A stretch of 64,000 nucleotides of DNA, from contig NC_087090.1 in assembly GCF_963855985.1 (NCBI RefSeq), forward strand, positions 13,018,501-13,082,500, read 5' to 3'. The translations under genes and the position numbers were made by a program. The notes under the pieces were generated by a model. The model was not told where the DNA came from. It searched no databases and worked only from the letters and a program-made list of their open reading frames with translations. Shown piece by piece: positions 42,613 through 56,249 of the stretch; within the stretch, counting starts at the first letter, position 1; each line of letters starts with the position of its first letter. Origin of the DNA: Ostrinia nubilalis. Its lineage: Eukaryota > Arthropoda > Insecta > Lepidoptera > Crambidae.

Positions 42613-44734
42613 CTTTCAATAATCCTCTTCAAGTGGACAGTGTTGTTACTAAAGTTAATCGACAGTTCTTAAAACCATGCTACGTCACAACTGAGCGATA
42701 TGATTGATGGCTCTCCATTGTCTGTGCGGCCTTCAGCGCTGCAATACGCGAGCCCGAGGTCGCTAGTAGGGCTGACGATATGGGAAAAAGACATAATTAT
42801 AAGAATGCAGGTAAAATCTTAAAGGTTTGCAAAATCCTTCGAAGAGATAAATATGTAGAGTTAAAGAACTCTACCTACATGCTTAAAAAGAACTCGTAGT
42901 AGTGATACAGTTTTTTAAATTTATTGAATGAGATAATCCAAGAACTTTCTAAAATAAGTAAGAACCGTAGGACACACACAATAAAAACTTATGACTTTGA
43001 GTCGTCCCTTCGTTTCAGATCTCTATAATAGCCTAATAATAGCTACCAGCCATTAATGACAATACGAAAAAAATGAATGAGAAACGCATAATATGTATTA
43101 TGGGTGGCTAAATAAAGAAATAAGAACTCTACATAGACAGCCCTATTTGCCAAACTACACTGCACGGCATTGAAAGCTGCCATCACGCTTGCCAAAATAG
43201 TTCAATATGCTTTTCAAATAAAGATTGTTATCGCAGATATTATTATATTCAAATATGGTGATATTAAATTAAAAGTACCTGTTTTAAATATTTATTATGA
43301 CTCCGTTTATTTACCATTTTTATGAACTGGTGTAATAAAGGAACAAATCTTTTTGATTGTTTTCTAGTCACACGATGCATTCTAAAAAATAAAATGTAAG
43401 TTGATTGTAAAATGAAATTAGGTAGATTTTAAAAGTTCTCAAGTTTTCTCCGAAATGATAAGAACAACTTTTTTGGACAAATGCAGTACAAGCGACCAAG
43501 ACTAAGTTTAAGACTAATGTTTGAATTTAAATCAAATTAAATTCTATAATGACATCAATAATAAATTTTAATTCTAAACTACCAACGCAAACACCTTTTA
43601 GGTACTTCGACCAGCTGACTCATTCTTCCAAAAACTATTTCCCAAAACATCAATAAATTTTCGAGTTACTTAATGACTATGTTCACGGTCAGTAAATTAC
43701 GGAAACATTTTCAGCCTTACTTATAAACGTTTATTAAAATTAAGACACAGTTTAACGGTCTATTAAATAATATCTTAACTTAAAAACGATAATTAGTGTT
43801 AACCAACGTCTTAGTGACTGCTTAAATAACTGTCAAGTTAAACAGCGTCGGACCCTTGTTTAAAGCCCTAATTACCAAAATGGCGGATCAAAAAGTTAAC
43901 AGCTGATGCGTGACGTGCCATGCAACGCGCTGTGTTGCTGCGCTGCGCGAAGATACACACAAAAAATAGTATGAAACATATGGCAAAGGTTGACGCAAAC
44001 ATAATACAAAGTGAAAGTATAACAATAGATAGACATTACAACGGTTGGTGTTTCTTAATACCTACACAGTTAAAATAATTCAATGGACTAATAATTCACC
44101 ACATGTTACGTCGGCGAAACCCGAAACACTAAAAAGACTTGAGTTAAACATTCCGACAATAAAATCCTAAAGGCTTCCTAAGGGTGCATGTGCGTGAGAA
44201 ACTAAAATTACCATGCCTTAAAATTGCGCTAAAAACTAACAAAGCATTTACATCTTAAGTTTGTACAAGAAGTATTACAATTATCTAGTGTATATTATTA
44301 TAATTGGTACATAATTTTAATATGGCGTATGTGGGACATAGTCGCTACAGTACTTTTGTTTGTTTGTTGTTGTAGACTTGACAGTTGACTGACAGACAGC
44401 GTTTCATTTGACATAACTTTGACGTTTATTATTCTTAATTTTAGCATTGGCTTTCGGCATTTTGGCATTAGAACTGGTCTGAAGTTCGGTTCAGGTGGAT
44501 TTAAAAAAGAAAAACTCTAATTAACAGTTGATTAGTTAAGTGACGCTTAAGCAGTGTTTATAAGTGAGAAATATTTAATTACTGATTAAGAAGTTAACGA
44601 GTCATTAGTTAATTAGTTGCTTAGACGTTGATTAGTTGATTTTTATAAGTAAGGCTGTTTGTCTTTTTAAACAGAAACAAGGCTGTTTACATTATCCATA
44701 GCGAGTTTATAGCGGGTAACGTGACGAATGGCGC
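42613..44734. other. Gene-free DNA
   Basis: AT-rich non-coding sequence. I see no exon, RNA gene or repeat that I can name. Confidence 0.4.
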
Positions 44735-44805
44735 CCTTCACGTCACCGGGCATCGAACCCGCTACCTCGCGTGCAGCAACCAATCGGGCGCCTAATCATT
44801 GCCAC
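44735..44805 (-). repeat. tRNA-derived SINE-like fragment
   Basis: The minus strand contains the B-box-like GGTTCGATGCC (44759-44749) within GGTAGCGGGTTCGATGCCCG. Upstream, GGCAATGATTAGGCGCCCG could be a degraded 5' half. It does not fold into a proper tRNA by eye, so a SINE head is more likely. Confidence 0.45.
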
Positions 44806-46423
44806 TAATTACAAGATTCGGTGAACTTTAAAATTACGTTTTTTGCCGTTAATTATAAACTCCGTTACCTTAATTGAGACGCCTTAGGGTAATTAATTCC
44901 GGCCAAAATATAATGAAAGAAAACAAGACAATTTGAGACAAAGTAATGGGAGGGGTTAATTAATATGTTCGTCACTTTCTCGCACGTGCAAAAGGTTGTT
45001 TTTGTCTAATATGACAAACATTCGCGAATTTATTTTATGTCACTATGTATCTATAATAATAAATGTTTGCTAACGAAGCAAGTAATATGCTAATTTTGTT
45101 AAGATATTCGTTAAGTAACACACAAGTTGATTCACTACATGTACCTGTAATGAAATAAACTATAAAAATATTTATCTTAAAGACACAGTTATGTACAGTT
45201 TCTTATTCTTATTCTTATTCTTATTCAAAATAGGTTAAACTGAAAATGTTCTCCAGTAAAACGCTACCTAGGTACAGTGTTGCCAACACATCAAACTATA
45301 TGTACATTTGAGTTTAAAAAATCCCCCTTTATTACAATTTTTTTCGTTGTGCGTGATAAGTACAGGAAAAAGTCATTCTAGAATTCATAACAGAACCGAA
45401 GCGCATCCAGGAAATCTAATTTGGCCTGTTTATTCAGTACGGCACCATTAAGAGTGCAGTGTTAGTAAAACAGCAGTAAATGTACAATTATTACATAACG
45501 AAATGCCAATTATATCCCCCTAACGAGTGTAGCGTAATTAAATCTATGGCCCTCATTATTTTCTTGATACATACGACTCTAATTGGTGTATTAACAAGTA
45601 CCAATTAGGAACGTTTCAAATATTTACAGTACGCGTATTCGTTTCTGATTGACAATTAAACAGACATGATACCATTAACATACGAATATCTAAGCTCTTT
45701 CAATTTGAAAGACTACGTATATGTATAAATAACATCTAATTATTACGTAAGTTTGTAATAAAAATATCTCTACCACTCTAAGTATTTGGATTTTTTTACA
45801 TCACACCTTAATCTACACGACATATTAAACGTATAATGTTCTCCCTGTATATTTTAGATTAATTTTACACTCCACAAGTCTCAAGTTAACACGAAAACTT
45901 TTACAAGTTGTTAACCCTTAATCAAACCACGTCCGAAAGCAGCTGCAAAAGCGCATGAATTTTCTAATAAAACACTGCATGATATATATCTCTATTTTGA
46001 GTTAATTACAATATTTATTACACGTGAAAGTAACGCATGTATTTCAGTTTTTATGGATACAATAATTTATTGCTTAATCTATTAAATTATACGTCGATTG
46101 CAGTTAGAACACGAACACTCAACGTAATAACGCTTTTTTGGTGTAATTATAACGTTATAATAATTCATATTTTAATAACGCAAAAACATAAACACGTAAG
46201 TTATAAAGATTAATGAAACTTAGTAAAAATACGAACATTAAGCCTATTATAAAGGAGCGCCAAAAAACCTGCAGTGCAATTACATACTTATTAACGCAAT
46301 CAGTCAAATAATTAAACCTAGAAAGTATGTAACTAACTTTCAGGACATAGGCCGTTAAAGCAAATATGACTGTATTGCTCGCGATAAAAGGTCTATTCTA
46401 TTATACGTCGTTTAATGGCCGCT
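44806..46423. other. Gene-free AT-rich DNA
   Basis: It contains a short (TTATTC)n microsatellite at 45200-45226 and otherwise nothing assignable. Confidence 0.4.
45200..45226. repeat. (TTCTTA)n microsatellite
   Basis: About four and a half perfect hexamer units. Confidence 0.8.
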
Positions 46424-46492
46424 TGCCTGGTGGCGTGTAACCGCACTGCAATGCCAGCTGCAGTTGCGGATTCGAATCCTGCCAGAGGCAAA
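46424..46492 (+). repeat. tRNA-derived SINE-like head
   Basis: GCCTGGTGGCGTGTAACCGC is followed by GGATTCGAATCC (46468-46479), a B-box, and CTGCCAGAGGCAAA. Acceptor- and T-stem pairing is imperfect, so it is not a functional tRNA. Sequence to about 46615 ending in AAAATAAAAATAAATCC may be its tail. Confidence 0.5.
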
Positions 46493-46620
46493 TTTTAATA
46501 CGATGAGTATAACATATCCTAAGTTAGTTATAGATGTTTGTGCACCCATATGATATACGTATGTGTGGTGTGGTGTACCACCATAATTCAGACAAAAATA
46601 AAAATAAATCCTTTATTATG

Positions 46621-49600
46621 AGGAAAAAATCAATAAATCCTCGTTTTAAAATTAGTATTGCCGCAATTACTCGCAAGGCTATCCACCTCAAACAAAGTGT
46701 GTCAAGAAATTAGTGTTTAATTTATTCATTGGCCCAGCTTCGTGTCTGTTCAGTTACTGCGAGTTAAGGCGTAAGCAGGCTTAGAAATTAATCGCACATT
46801 GACAATTGGGCTTTAAACTCACTGTACGATAATCGCAATTAGCTTAATCCATATTTTTTCTTAGAACAAGGTTTAAACAGCTGACAGGATTTGACGAGGA
46901 TTATACGATAGCAGTGATCATCATCATTACCAGATCATTGAGTCTCTAAACTACAGAAACACGATCTCTATTTTACCTGACGCAAATGGAGAATTTGGCA
47001 CTTCCTACGCTGGCCTGACGGGTTGGAGAGGCCTGATGTTCGCATATTTCTCCCTTAGTCGCCGCTTACGACATTCACGGGAAGAGTGGATGAAGGTAGT
47101 CCTATTCTACTCTACCAGAACGAATCTATTAGGTATTGCAATTAGGTTAATGTAATTAAGAATTTAACTTACAACAAGTATAATGCTCCTCCTATAGAAA
47201 AAAGCAGACAGTAACAATAATAATAAAAACCTTAGGGTCACTCTAACTTATTGTTTCATTATTTTCATTTTTTTGCCGCTGTTTGTTTTGTTTAAATTAA
47301 AATTTATTTTTATTTTGTCATTTACGTTTTTAAGTCAGTTATGTTAATGCGAAAAAAACAAATAACTAACCAGCAAAAATGCCTCATAAAATCCAGTCGT
47401 TAAGTTTGCACTTAGCCTTACCTAACTTAACGCCTACGCAGTAATGCTATGTTTGCTTTCAATTCCTTGTTATTACCGCTATCGAAATTAAATCTCTAAA
47501 CATGCAATCAACTAAACCTTGCAGGAAATAAACTGCATATGTAACGAATCTACAAGACAGTTTCAAATTACGTCATAGTGTCAGACCAATGCATGCTCTA
47601 TGATTCCCAATGATAGAATACGCATTTCGGTAACTTTAATGCCCCATAAAGCCACTTTAAATGACTCGAGTCACATTGGGAAGCGATTCCCTAAGCAGGA
47701 GAAGTTATAAAATATGCCATCATAAAAACGTGACAACGACGAGAGAAAAACTTTAATTAACGCTATCGTCCACATGTGGGGACAATTTACGTCTCAGTCT
47801 CTAATTTAAAATTAATACCGTGGGGCTGGTGGAAAATTTGAAAAGTTTGAACGACGTCGCCGGGCCTTCGCTCCGCCGATTGCATTTTTATACGAGTAAG
47901 ACAACCTCTTAGCTTATTAGGGAAGCCAGTTATTAGAGGTCCGTGGGATTTCTCTGCGGGCCCGGCTCGGAACGACTTCGCCCCAGTTAATTAGATAAAT
48001 GGATACGACGTTTCACCGCTTGTCTATTCTTACAAACACAATAAGTTCCAGTTTCCTTGCATCGAACTAAAATCCCCGAATTGGAACCGAGCTTTCTGCC
48101 GTTTAATTTGGGATCGCGCAATTTAGGCCAGGGATGCACTTATGCACCGGCACATTTCCCACAGCCCGGTGCACTGGATCCGCATCCGCACACGACAAAG
48201 GACATCCGCCCACAATAGCTCCATTAAAATAATGCAAGTAAATGAGGATTTGCGGAGACGAGTCCACCGAATCCGCTCGCGTCCGCCTGCGCACAATGCT
48301 CGGGCCGCGACGCTTAAAACACTACACGAACATGTTTCATTAGCTAAGTGGGAGGCTTTTGGTGGGCGAATCTGTGTAATGCAGCTAGCTAGACGCAGAG
48401 GCGCTTTTACTTAAACGCCGTAATTAAAACGTCCCCTACCAGCTAAGGGCGCAGTTTTAAACTCGGTTCAACTAGTTCCCGTCGGACAATTTAGTTTCAG
48501 TGTTTCACACCGCGTTTGATACATGTTGCTTAATTGAAAACAATTCCGCCGTCTCCGCATTTAAATGAGTGAGTTATAGCACAAACAGTAAAGCACATAG
48601 ACTCAATTATCGGCTAACGAATATCAACATTTAAGTAATGGGGTTACGTGCACTTAGCGTTGCATGTTTGCGTGGGGGTTTCGCCGCCCGCATTTAATAA
48701 CTTTATTGATAGCTAACGAGTAAAATTGATCGGCATTAACGATCTTAATCGAATCGCGGCTGGCATCGATTCATTGCATGTCGATGCCCCGATCTCGAGT
48801 TAATTTAATTGAAACCGAGTTGAGTAATTAATTAGTGGCGAATGAGAGCTCTCAGCCGGATGAAGCGCCCCGCTGTTTACAGCGGCTCATACATATTGAG
48901 TGAGCGATGGCGACGCGACGTCTTTACACTGATTAACCGTATGACGTATTGCTCAGTCTGCTACTCAGTCTGCCCGCTATTTGTTCGGAGTCTTAAGCAC
49001 TAGTAGCATCAGACTGCGGCCACGCTGTCTGCCGGTTGTGGTTCCGGACAGTTGCTATGAATGTCCGGAGGGAAAGGTCTAGCCTCGCTGCGTGCAGTGA
49101 TCGCTTTAGGCGCGTTTAGTCGGTTGTTTTTTTGTTAATTCTTTCAGAAGTAGATAATAGTTCAGTGTACTTTGAAATTAACATTAAACCTTGAATATTA
49201 CCTTAATACATTATTCAATCAACCATGCTATTCAAGGCCTATGGTAAAATGTGTGTGGCCAAAATGTTTACTCGTAGAATTTCGTTTTAAAAGCAAAATC
49301 AAACAATTACTTAAGCACATTTGCATGGCATAGGCAATAACAATCACAGACGGTTAAAATCTTACAGCAAAAAACAAACAAAGACCACCCATCCTCCGGC
49401 AGACGTCGTCTGAACCCATACATACTTGATTGATCCAGCTAAGAGCATCGTGCGTAGGTTAATAGCATTTAATCCCGCTAAAACGTTAGGCGATCCGGCA
49501 TAATGAACATTTATCCTCGACAGACGCATACTTTTATGGCGAATACATATTTTAGTAGCGGCGTAATTCCACTGATGACTTTCTTTAATTTTTCTGAAAA

Positions 49601-50992
49601 CGCCACGCGCCGTTGTAAGTGTATTAAAACATCGGAAAGAGCAAACATTAAATTGATGAAATGGTAAAAGAGAACCAAATGATACAACGCGGAGTTGATT
49701 TTAAAGCTTTACGTGTTATTAGTGCGATATAATTTGGTCAGTTTCATTAACATATTTACTTAGTTGAATTATTTAAGGGTGAACTTAAGAATTACAATCA
49801 CTTTTACGATTCAGTTCTTAAGTTAATCCATAGTTTTGTAAAATGAATGTGGATGTATGGTGCATTATTGGCTTAAGTCACCTGAATGATTTTATTGAGC
49901 ACTTAAGGCTCACAAACTCATTATAATAACCTGGAACAATGCAGTCGTAAAACTTTCATTTAATACGTAAACCCAGGCATGTGTATGGCAAAGAAAGAAA
50001 TCTCTTAATTTTCTGCAATTTACTAATGAATCGAACAAATTGCTTTTATGCTATTACTTTGAGAAAGACTTAATAACTTGGGTAGAAATAAAGTTCATAT
50101 AAAAAATAAAACCTAGGTAGAGTCGCCAGCAGGTATTATATTAACTAACATTAAATAAATATGTAGTTGGGTCATTTGAAAATGATGAATGAAAATATAA
50201 GTGTGATCTTCTCCATAATTTAGGTGATAATTCCTAATTGAGGTCACAACAACAACGTGGTGTTTGACATACTCAACGAACTGACAACGAATATAATATG
50301 AAGATACTTCTACAAAAATAAAATATATTTTGGTCGAGACGAGCTGTTATTTTTTCTTCGAATGAACCTTAAAAAACGTAAAATTCATGCAAATATGAAA
50401 TAATTAATATTTACCTTGCATTTCATGCAAAAAGCTCGTTAATTGCACACGTATGAAAAAACAACGTAAATAATAAGCACGTATAATTCAATTAAGAGAT
50501 GTAGACTCAACAAACCCTCCACAGGTTGTTTCCCTCCCATCTTCCCGAGCGGTCATTATTTAATAAACCTGCGTTTAAAGAAAACAGTTAATAATGCAGT
50601 CTTAATTAACGTTTTCGTAGTTTTTAATTAATCTCGACCCGTTTTATTTGCGATGTTCGATACTTGAGCTTTTATATTTAATGGGTCGTCCATTAGTCAT
50701 ATGAAACATGCCAATACAAATGATATGGAGGTTTATGAATGAATGACAGGGGGAGGTCGGGAGAGCTCTCTAATGGATTACACTCGCGCGAGTGAATTAG
50801 GATATTGTCGTGCGATCTGTTCCGGCCGAAGACTCTATGTGCTACTAGACAGGCTGTGCTGAACTGTAATTGAATAAATATTTGCTCACTAAGTTTGGTT
50901 ATAAGTCTCATTAACTCATTTAGTCGATTATGAGCGAGCGAGAAAAACAGATATGCTGGTAGGCCCACGATAGTTGACAAACTAACCCTAAC
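46621..50992. other. Gene-free, partly high-complexity DNA
   Basis: 47820-49130 is less AT-biased and rich in complex words, with CATTTAAAT and TAATTAATTAG motifs. It could be conserved regulatory sequence. Short frames at 48142-48414 (+) and 50693-50980 (-) have no domain. No transposon ends are seen. Confidence 0.35.
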
Positions 50993-51415
50993 CCTAGGTT
51001 TTTTGATTTGTAGTTAAAATAACCAATGGTCAAATTTAACAGCTGTCAAATGACAAGTGGTTAAATATCAGAAAAAAATTATTTTCGAACAATGGTTAGC
51101 AATTTAACAGTTTTATAGCCATAAAAGTTGGCTCAAACGTAACTACCTATTTTTTGAAGAAGTGACTCTGGACCCTTCTATAACCACATTTTTGGGTTAA
51201 AAACCTTTCCTTTAATGAAATGAAGGTTAGAACTAGGCTTTTAAATGCAACCAATGTTGGTGGGAAGTGGGGATGCATACGTTTGAGAAGTGCTTGTCGC
51301 GGGAGGTGCGATTTATTTGATGACGAGTGTATTTGTTTACATTTTGTTAATATTTAACTAATAAGTAGTAGCTAAATTTTACAATTAGTTATTTTAACCA
51401 TCAATCAAAAAACTG
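50993..51415. mobile_element. TIR element, about 420 bp
   Basis: TAGGTTTTTTGATTTGTAGT with AAAATAACCAATGGTCAAATT at the left pairs imperfectly with the segment ending TTATTTTAACCATCAATC and AAAAAACTGGGCCTA at the right. Arms of about 45 bases are recognisable. The interior is non-coding. The exact ends and duplication are unclear because a MITE family 2 copy abuts the right end. Confidence 0.55.
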
Positions 51416-51535
51416 GGCCTAAGTTGTACCATCCAACTTTAACTTTATTTAAAGCTAGATGTTAAAGTTAACTATAGTTAACCACCATACAAAACACCAG
51501 TTATAGTTATAGTTACGGTTAAAGTTAAGGTTAGG
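51416..51535. mobile_element. MITE family 2 copy (diverged)
   Basis: GGCCTAAGTTGTACCATCCA replaces the usual left end, and the core CCACCATACAAAACACCAGTT is typical. The right end (GTTAAGGTTAGGTTAGTGAGG) has lost the TGCAACTCAGCC terminus. Confidence 0.6.
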
Positions 51536-53995
51536 TTAGTGAGGCTAACATTTGTTAAAAGTGTTAAAACGTTGTCATTATTTATTTATTTTTATTTCAT
51601 ACTATAAAATTATTATACTTTGTCTAGTAGTGTACACAGAAGTCTCTGGTTCTGGCGCTCTCCTTTACAGCCCTCCCGATAGGACATTCTTAATAGAATT
51701 GATTATAAAATATTCAGATGTACTTATAAATATTGATACCTACTTCTTTGGTAAGATACAAGATCTATTATTACTTGTAAATGGTTTTGATAACAATTTA
51801 CAAAACTAATATTTATTTATTGCCTCTGATTACTAGTTACCTTATAAATAGCTATAAGATCTGTACAAGATAATTCATGGCTAAAACACACTAATAAAAT
51901 GTTAATATTTACTTTTATAGCAAAGGACATGTTTCTCAATGATAAATGTTGTTTCACTGTTAAATTATCCACCATTTATATCTTATAGTTGGGTAATAAG
52001 CAGTCACATTTATGTAGGAAAATGTCATTACTATTTTAAGCTTTAAGGTGAGCTTACACTATCGTATCACTCATACATCTCCGCACTGACGTTAAATTAA
52101 TTATTTCCATATAAAGATTTAGTAACCTGAGTAAATAAACGTAATAAAACACGATTAATATTATTTTAAAGTTCATACCAATGAGCTTTATAAACTTTCG
52201 AAATATGATGATATAAAACGTTGTAATAAAACTAAAGCTTTTAAGCTTTAATTAGAATTAATTAAGTAAATCAATATAAAACGTCTACAAACCACTTAGA
52301 GTCAAGAAAACCACTTACTGCTTATAGATACCATCACATTACTGCTTTTAACTGCGGGCATTAATTAATTAGAAAATTCATACGCTACCAAGACGGTGAC
52401 CGGTGATAAACCTTCGGGAGTTTATTCAACTACCGCCGAATTTAGAACATTTGGTTTTATAATAATGAACCCTAAAAGTAGTAAACTATTTTTGAAGTAT
52501 GTCATTAATATTTTTAGCTAGTTACAGTCGTTTGGCTATTGTTCAGGCAGAGTTTAAACATAGGCTGGTTTTTGTAGAGTCGTCACGGAATAAATATGTC
52601 TTTTTTACTGTTGGTGCTTTTAGGCTATAAATAGTTATAATTTTCCGCAGTAGGTAATTAACCTACTAATCAATTTGAAAGGTCTCAACACTGAGCAGTA
52701 TAAACTTTTTCATCTTATTATTATAATATTATTATGAAGAGAAGCTTTCCACGTAGAATGTATTATAGTAACACTTATGAGGCCGCAATCAGACGACTCA
52801 ATCCAAGAGAGAGCAGAAAATTTGTGTTAATAATAACTTAAACTTTCGTCAAGCTTGATCGCGTTGCAGAGCGCACTGCATCCGGTTCTGAGCTTTCACT
52901 TTTGTATGCGCTTTAGTCATACTCGTAACTACAATATCTTTGAGATTTATTTGGACAGATAAACTGGGGATTACGTCTTTAAAAACTTAATAAAACTGTT
53001 ATATTTTTAACCGACTTAAAAAAAGGATGAGGTTCTTCATAATGGTCTCGACACGCGTTAACATGGTTCAGCTCTAAAAAAGCTAAAGTCGTATAATAGT
53101 AACTTTATAATATGATAAAGCGCACATTGAATATACTCGCACAAACATATTAATGTAAAGTAGCAGCGCTAGATCTATCCAAAATAAAACTGTTTCCAAT
53201 GTCTTATCTCCGGGAATATTTTTGCAAAGCGTGCGTTGTATTATTTTTTCACATCAAAATACAAGTTCAAGAAAGAAATGTTATAGTTTTCGTTATTTTT
53301 AGTATCTAAATTTAAAGATATAAAACTATGTAAGATTTTCCTGTAAGGAAGCGTGTAACGTCCTTGTCATCAACTAAAAACAAATAACAGTGGTTGTATT
53401 CGAAATGACGTAACGAGATATTGTGCATATAATCGTAAAAGCGAAGCGAGTTCGCTCGCGTATGGAAACGCAGCCGCGTGGCACAGCCGAACTGTGCCCG
53501 AAACGACAAGGGTTTCAACTTATCAATTACAACGTTCGCTACTTACCGCGCGGAAAGGGCAAATTGATTTAATGTAACCAGAGTGCTTTGACGAATATTA
53601 TTAACGTCTTTTTGCACCCTCCTTTTGTGGAGGCGGTAATGCGCGCTTTGTTCTTTCACGTGGCGCTGTCTTACATCGAATCACACTTATCTAAAACCTT
53701 AGAATGGGTTGAGATTGAGATCGATGTTCGCGCTCCTAATTGCCCCCCTCGTGCCGGTATCGTTAAAATGATGTGGGTTACCCCGGGTATAATGGGATTT
53801 ATGAAATATGCTACGCAATTTTTCACTCCGAAGGAATAAGTGCTATTCTTTATCGATTTATTCATTTACAAAAGCTACGAAGCTGAGCTAATGAGTTACC
53901 TGTTCTCACTAAATGCCTATCTACTGTCTAAGGGATCTGGATTCGTGGAAAATTTTTAATAGACTGTTTAAATGAGAACAGCAAATTAATATTTA

Positions 53996-54050
53996 GTTAA
54001 TTAGTAATATTAAATAAGCCTAAAGGGATTAATTAATATTACTAATTAAC
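53996..54050. repeat. 17-bp inverted repeat, 21-base spacer
   Basis: GTTAATTAGTAATATTA at 53996-54012 is the exact reverse complement of 54034-54050. Each arm contains TAATTA/TTAATTA homeodomain-type words. Confidence 0.7.
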
Positions 54051-55562
54051 TCTGACTTTCTCGATTTCTCAGCGTTCGATGACCGTGGAGATAATTAAGA
54101 AAAATTCCACCACTCTCATTATAACTAGCTGAAAGGTTTTAGATTCTGGCATTAAGAGAGCAGTCGTTGTCTTAAAATAATCTTAATTATAGACGCGAAG
54201 TCTATTAAATGAGTTGAATATTCCGGACGCCTAAATTCCGGACATTCGAAGTATCGGAACGGAATACGACGGAATTAGCGACATATCAAAGTGATGCGGA
54301 CTTACTGCGTCATCGTAAATCGCGTTAGCACTTCCTCGTGGCGATATAATCGTTCGGTCGGCCGTTAATAAATACGTCGAGTACAAGTCCTCTCATTAGA
54401 ACGCCATAACTCCTCATTAGTGGGCATGCTAATTAATGTGACGTTTACGAGGGCCCGCGCCGTAATTCACTCGCCGCGTTCCCGATACGATATTTTTACG
54501 CTGCATCGTTTTGTTTCGTATCGATACGTCGTAATACACTCTTTAAAATCGAATAGCACATCCCTAAAACATTCATTTATGCGTGTTAATGGAGGCAACG
54601 TGAATTGAACAAGCTTAAAAACTAAATTGCGGTAATTGAATAACATAATATGCGTGTAATGTTTTTTATGGACAATTGTTTATTAATTTAATGGTGAATA
54701 AGTGTGTTTACTGATGAGACAATAATTTTAATTGCATCTTTATTATATTAAGTGCTAATTAATTGAATATTTATATGTGTATATTATAGTTGATTGATGC
54801 GTTATTTTTTGTTTGTTCATAAATTGTACATATTTGTACACCCTAATGAAGGCCATACGACTTATCTTAACTGTTCGTACAAATAATTTTGATTAGCAAT
54901 TAATATCATACTGTATATTATTTACCATCTCATATTTGTATACTCTGATGGAAAGAAAATTAAGTAAGTTTAAAAACCACTCATTTTTTCTGCAAAATCT
55001 CATCTATTACAACTTGAATAAGGTACAACGAGTTTACCTTGAAGTACCGTGTCGTTAACATGCTAGCATAACACACTGCATTTTTCATAAAGTTTAACAT
55101 TTAAATGAACTAGAGTTGAACAATCCAGTGCTATTTCTTTTATGTAGAGACATAACAAAGACCGTACGAATGAGAATGTTTGCGGACTCGCAACTAAAAT
55201 GTTATTTGAACTTTAAATATAACGATTATCTACAATCAGCAGATGAGTTGATAGCCTTATTTGCATCAATATGGCGGCGTTTTGCATAATTTGTCACTAA
55301 CCACTAAACACTCGTGCCGTAAAACTGTGGAGTCGGCAATAAAATAAATGAGATTAAAATCGTTAATGCGAATCTTAAACTTAAAGACCTGGGTTCACTT
55401 GGTTAGGCTATAAGTAAGTACATTGCAAAAATTCTGATTGGGATTATTTATACATTTTATTAGGAGCGATGCACACTGTGAGCGATAAAAGCCAATGCGA
55501 TAATATGAAGGTAGAGTGCTGGAACTATTAATTCTAAATGGTTAGCATTATTAAACATAAGT

Positions 55563-55594
55563 GCTGTGGGTATATATGAATATATACCCACAGC
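55563..55594. repeat. Perfect 14-bp hairpin, TGAA loop
   Basis: GCTGTGGGTATATA, then TGAA, then TATATACCCACAGC. A further GGGTGTGGGTATATA directly follows, so the arm is also directly repeated. Confidence 0.7.
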
Positions 55595-56106
55595 GGGTGT
55601 GGGTATATACATATAAGGATAGTTGAATAACTACTATTATGATTATTACATCAAAAACCACAGAGTAGGTAAGGGAAATGTACCGTCTAGTAGGTACTAG
55701 ATTTATAGAATGGTAGGGCAAAAAAGAATGAGACATGTATAGGCTCCTTAAGAGCATTTGACGATTTGTAAGTACTAATAAAAAATTTTTATTAGTATAT
55801 TTTTTTAATTATTACCTCTACAAAAGATCTAATTTTTTATGATAAATTAATTATAATCGCTTCTCTCGTGCTGTGCACAACTCCTACAGTCCTTAATCGT
55901 ATCAACTTTTATAACGGCAGTGCATAAAGGTGCACTTGCCGCATCGCATGTCTTATCCACGCCAATAGACCTCAGCAATTTTGCAAACACATAAAGGCGA
56001 CTATATTGACAGAGAATTGGCTACCTTATGGAAATAACCAATAGCGAGGCCGTTCAATTGAAAAGATTTTTGCCGTACCTATCTTTTCACAATATTTATC
56101 TTATTA

Positions 56107-56249
56107 AAGGTTGATTTTTTAATCGTCGGATAACTTTTAACTGAAGAATAAACTTGTCGCCGTTTTGACAAAAATTTCCCAATGAAACTATCAATATGCC
56201 AAACTTATTCTTCAGCTAAAAGTTATCCGACGATTGAAAAATCGGCCCT
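56107..56249. mobile_element. MITE with about 45-bp TIRs
   Basis: AAGGTTGATTTTTTAATCGTC and GGATAACTTTTAACTGAAGAA at the left pair with TTCTTCAGCTAAAAGTTATCC and GACGATTGAAAAATCGGCCC at the right, with a few mismatches. The flanks are TTA-like on the left and TA/AAT on the right. It is non-coding. Confidence 0.72.

Larger units (their letters stand above)
51540..56106. other. Gene-free DNA with two small palindromes
   Basis: No exon or RNA gene is recognised. 53400-54600 is less AT-rich and may be regulatory. Open frames at 51552-51809, 53588-53839 and 54420-54608 carry no known domain. The palindromes at 53996-54050 and 55563-55594 are listed separately. Confidence 0.35.

Noticed and set aside
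46424..46492. Possible tRNA gene (B-box and CCA-like region).
   Set aside because: Acceptor and T stems do not pair properly and no good A-box is present, so it was kept only as SINE-like.
50985..51000. CTAACCCTAACCCTAGG resembles vertebrate-type telomere repeats.
   Set aside because: There are only two units, and insect telomeres are usually TTAGG. It is probably chance next to an element end.
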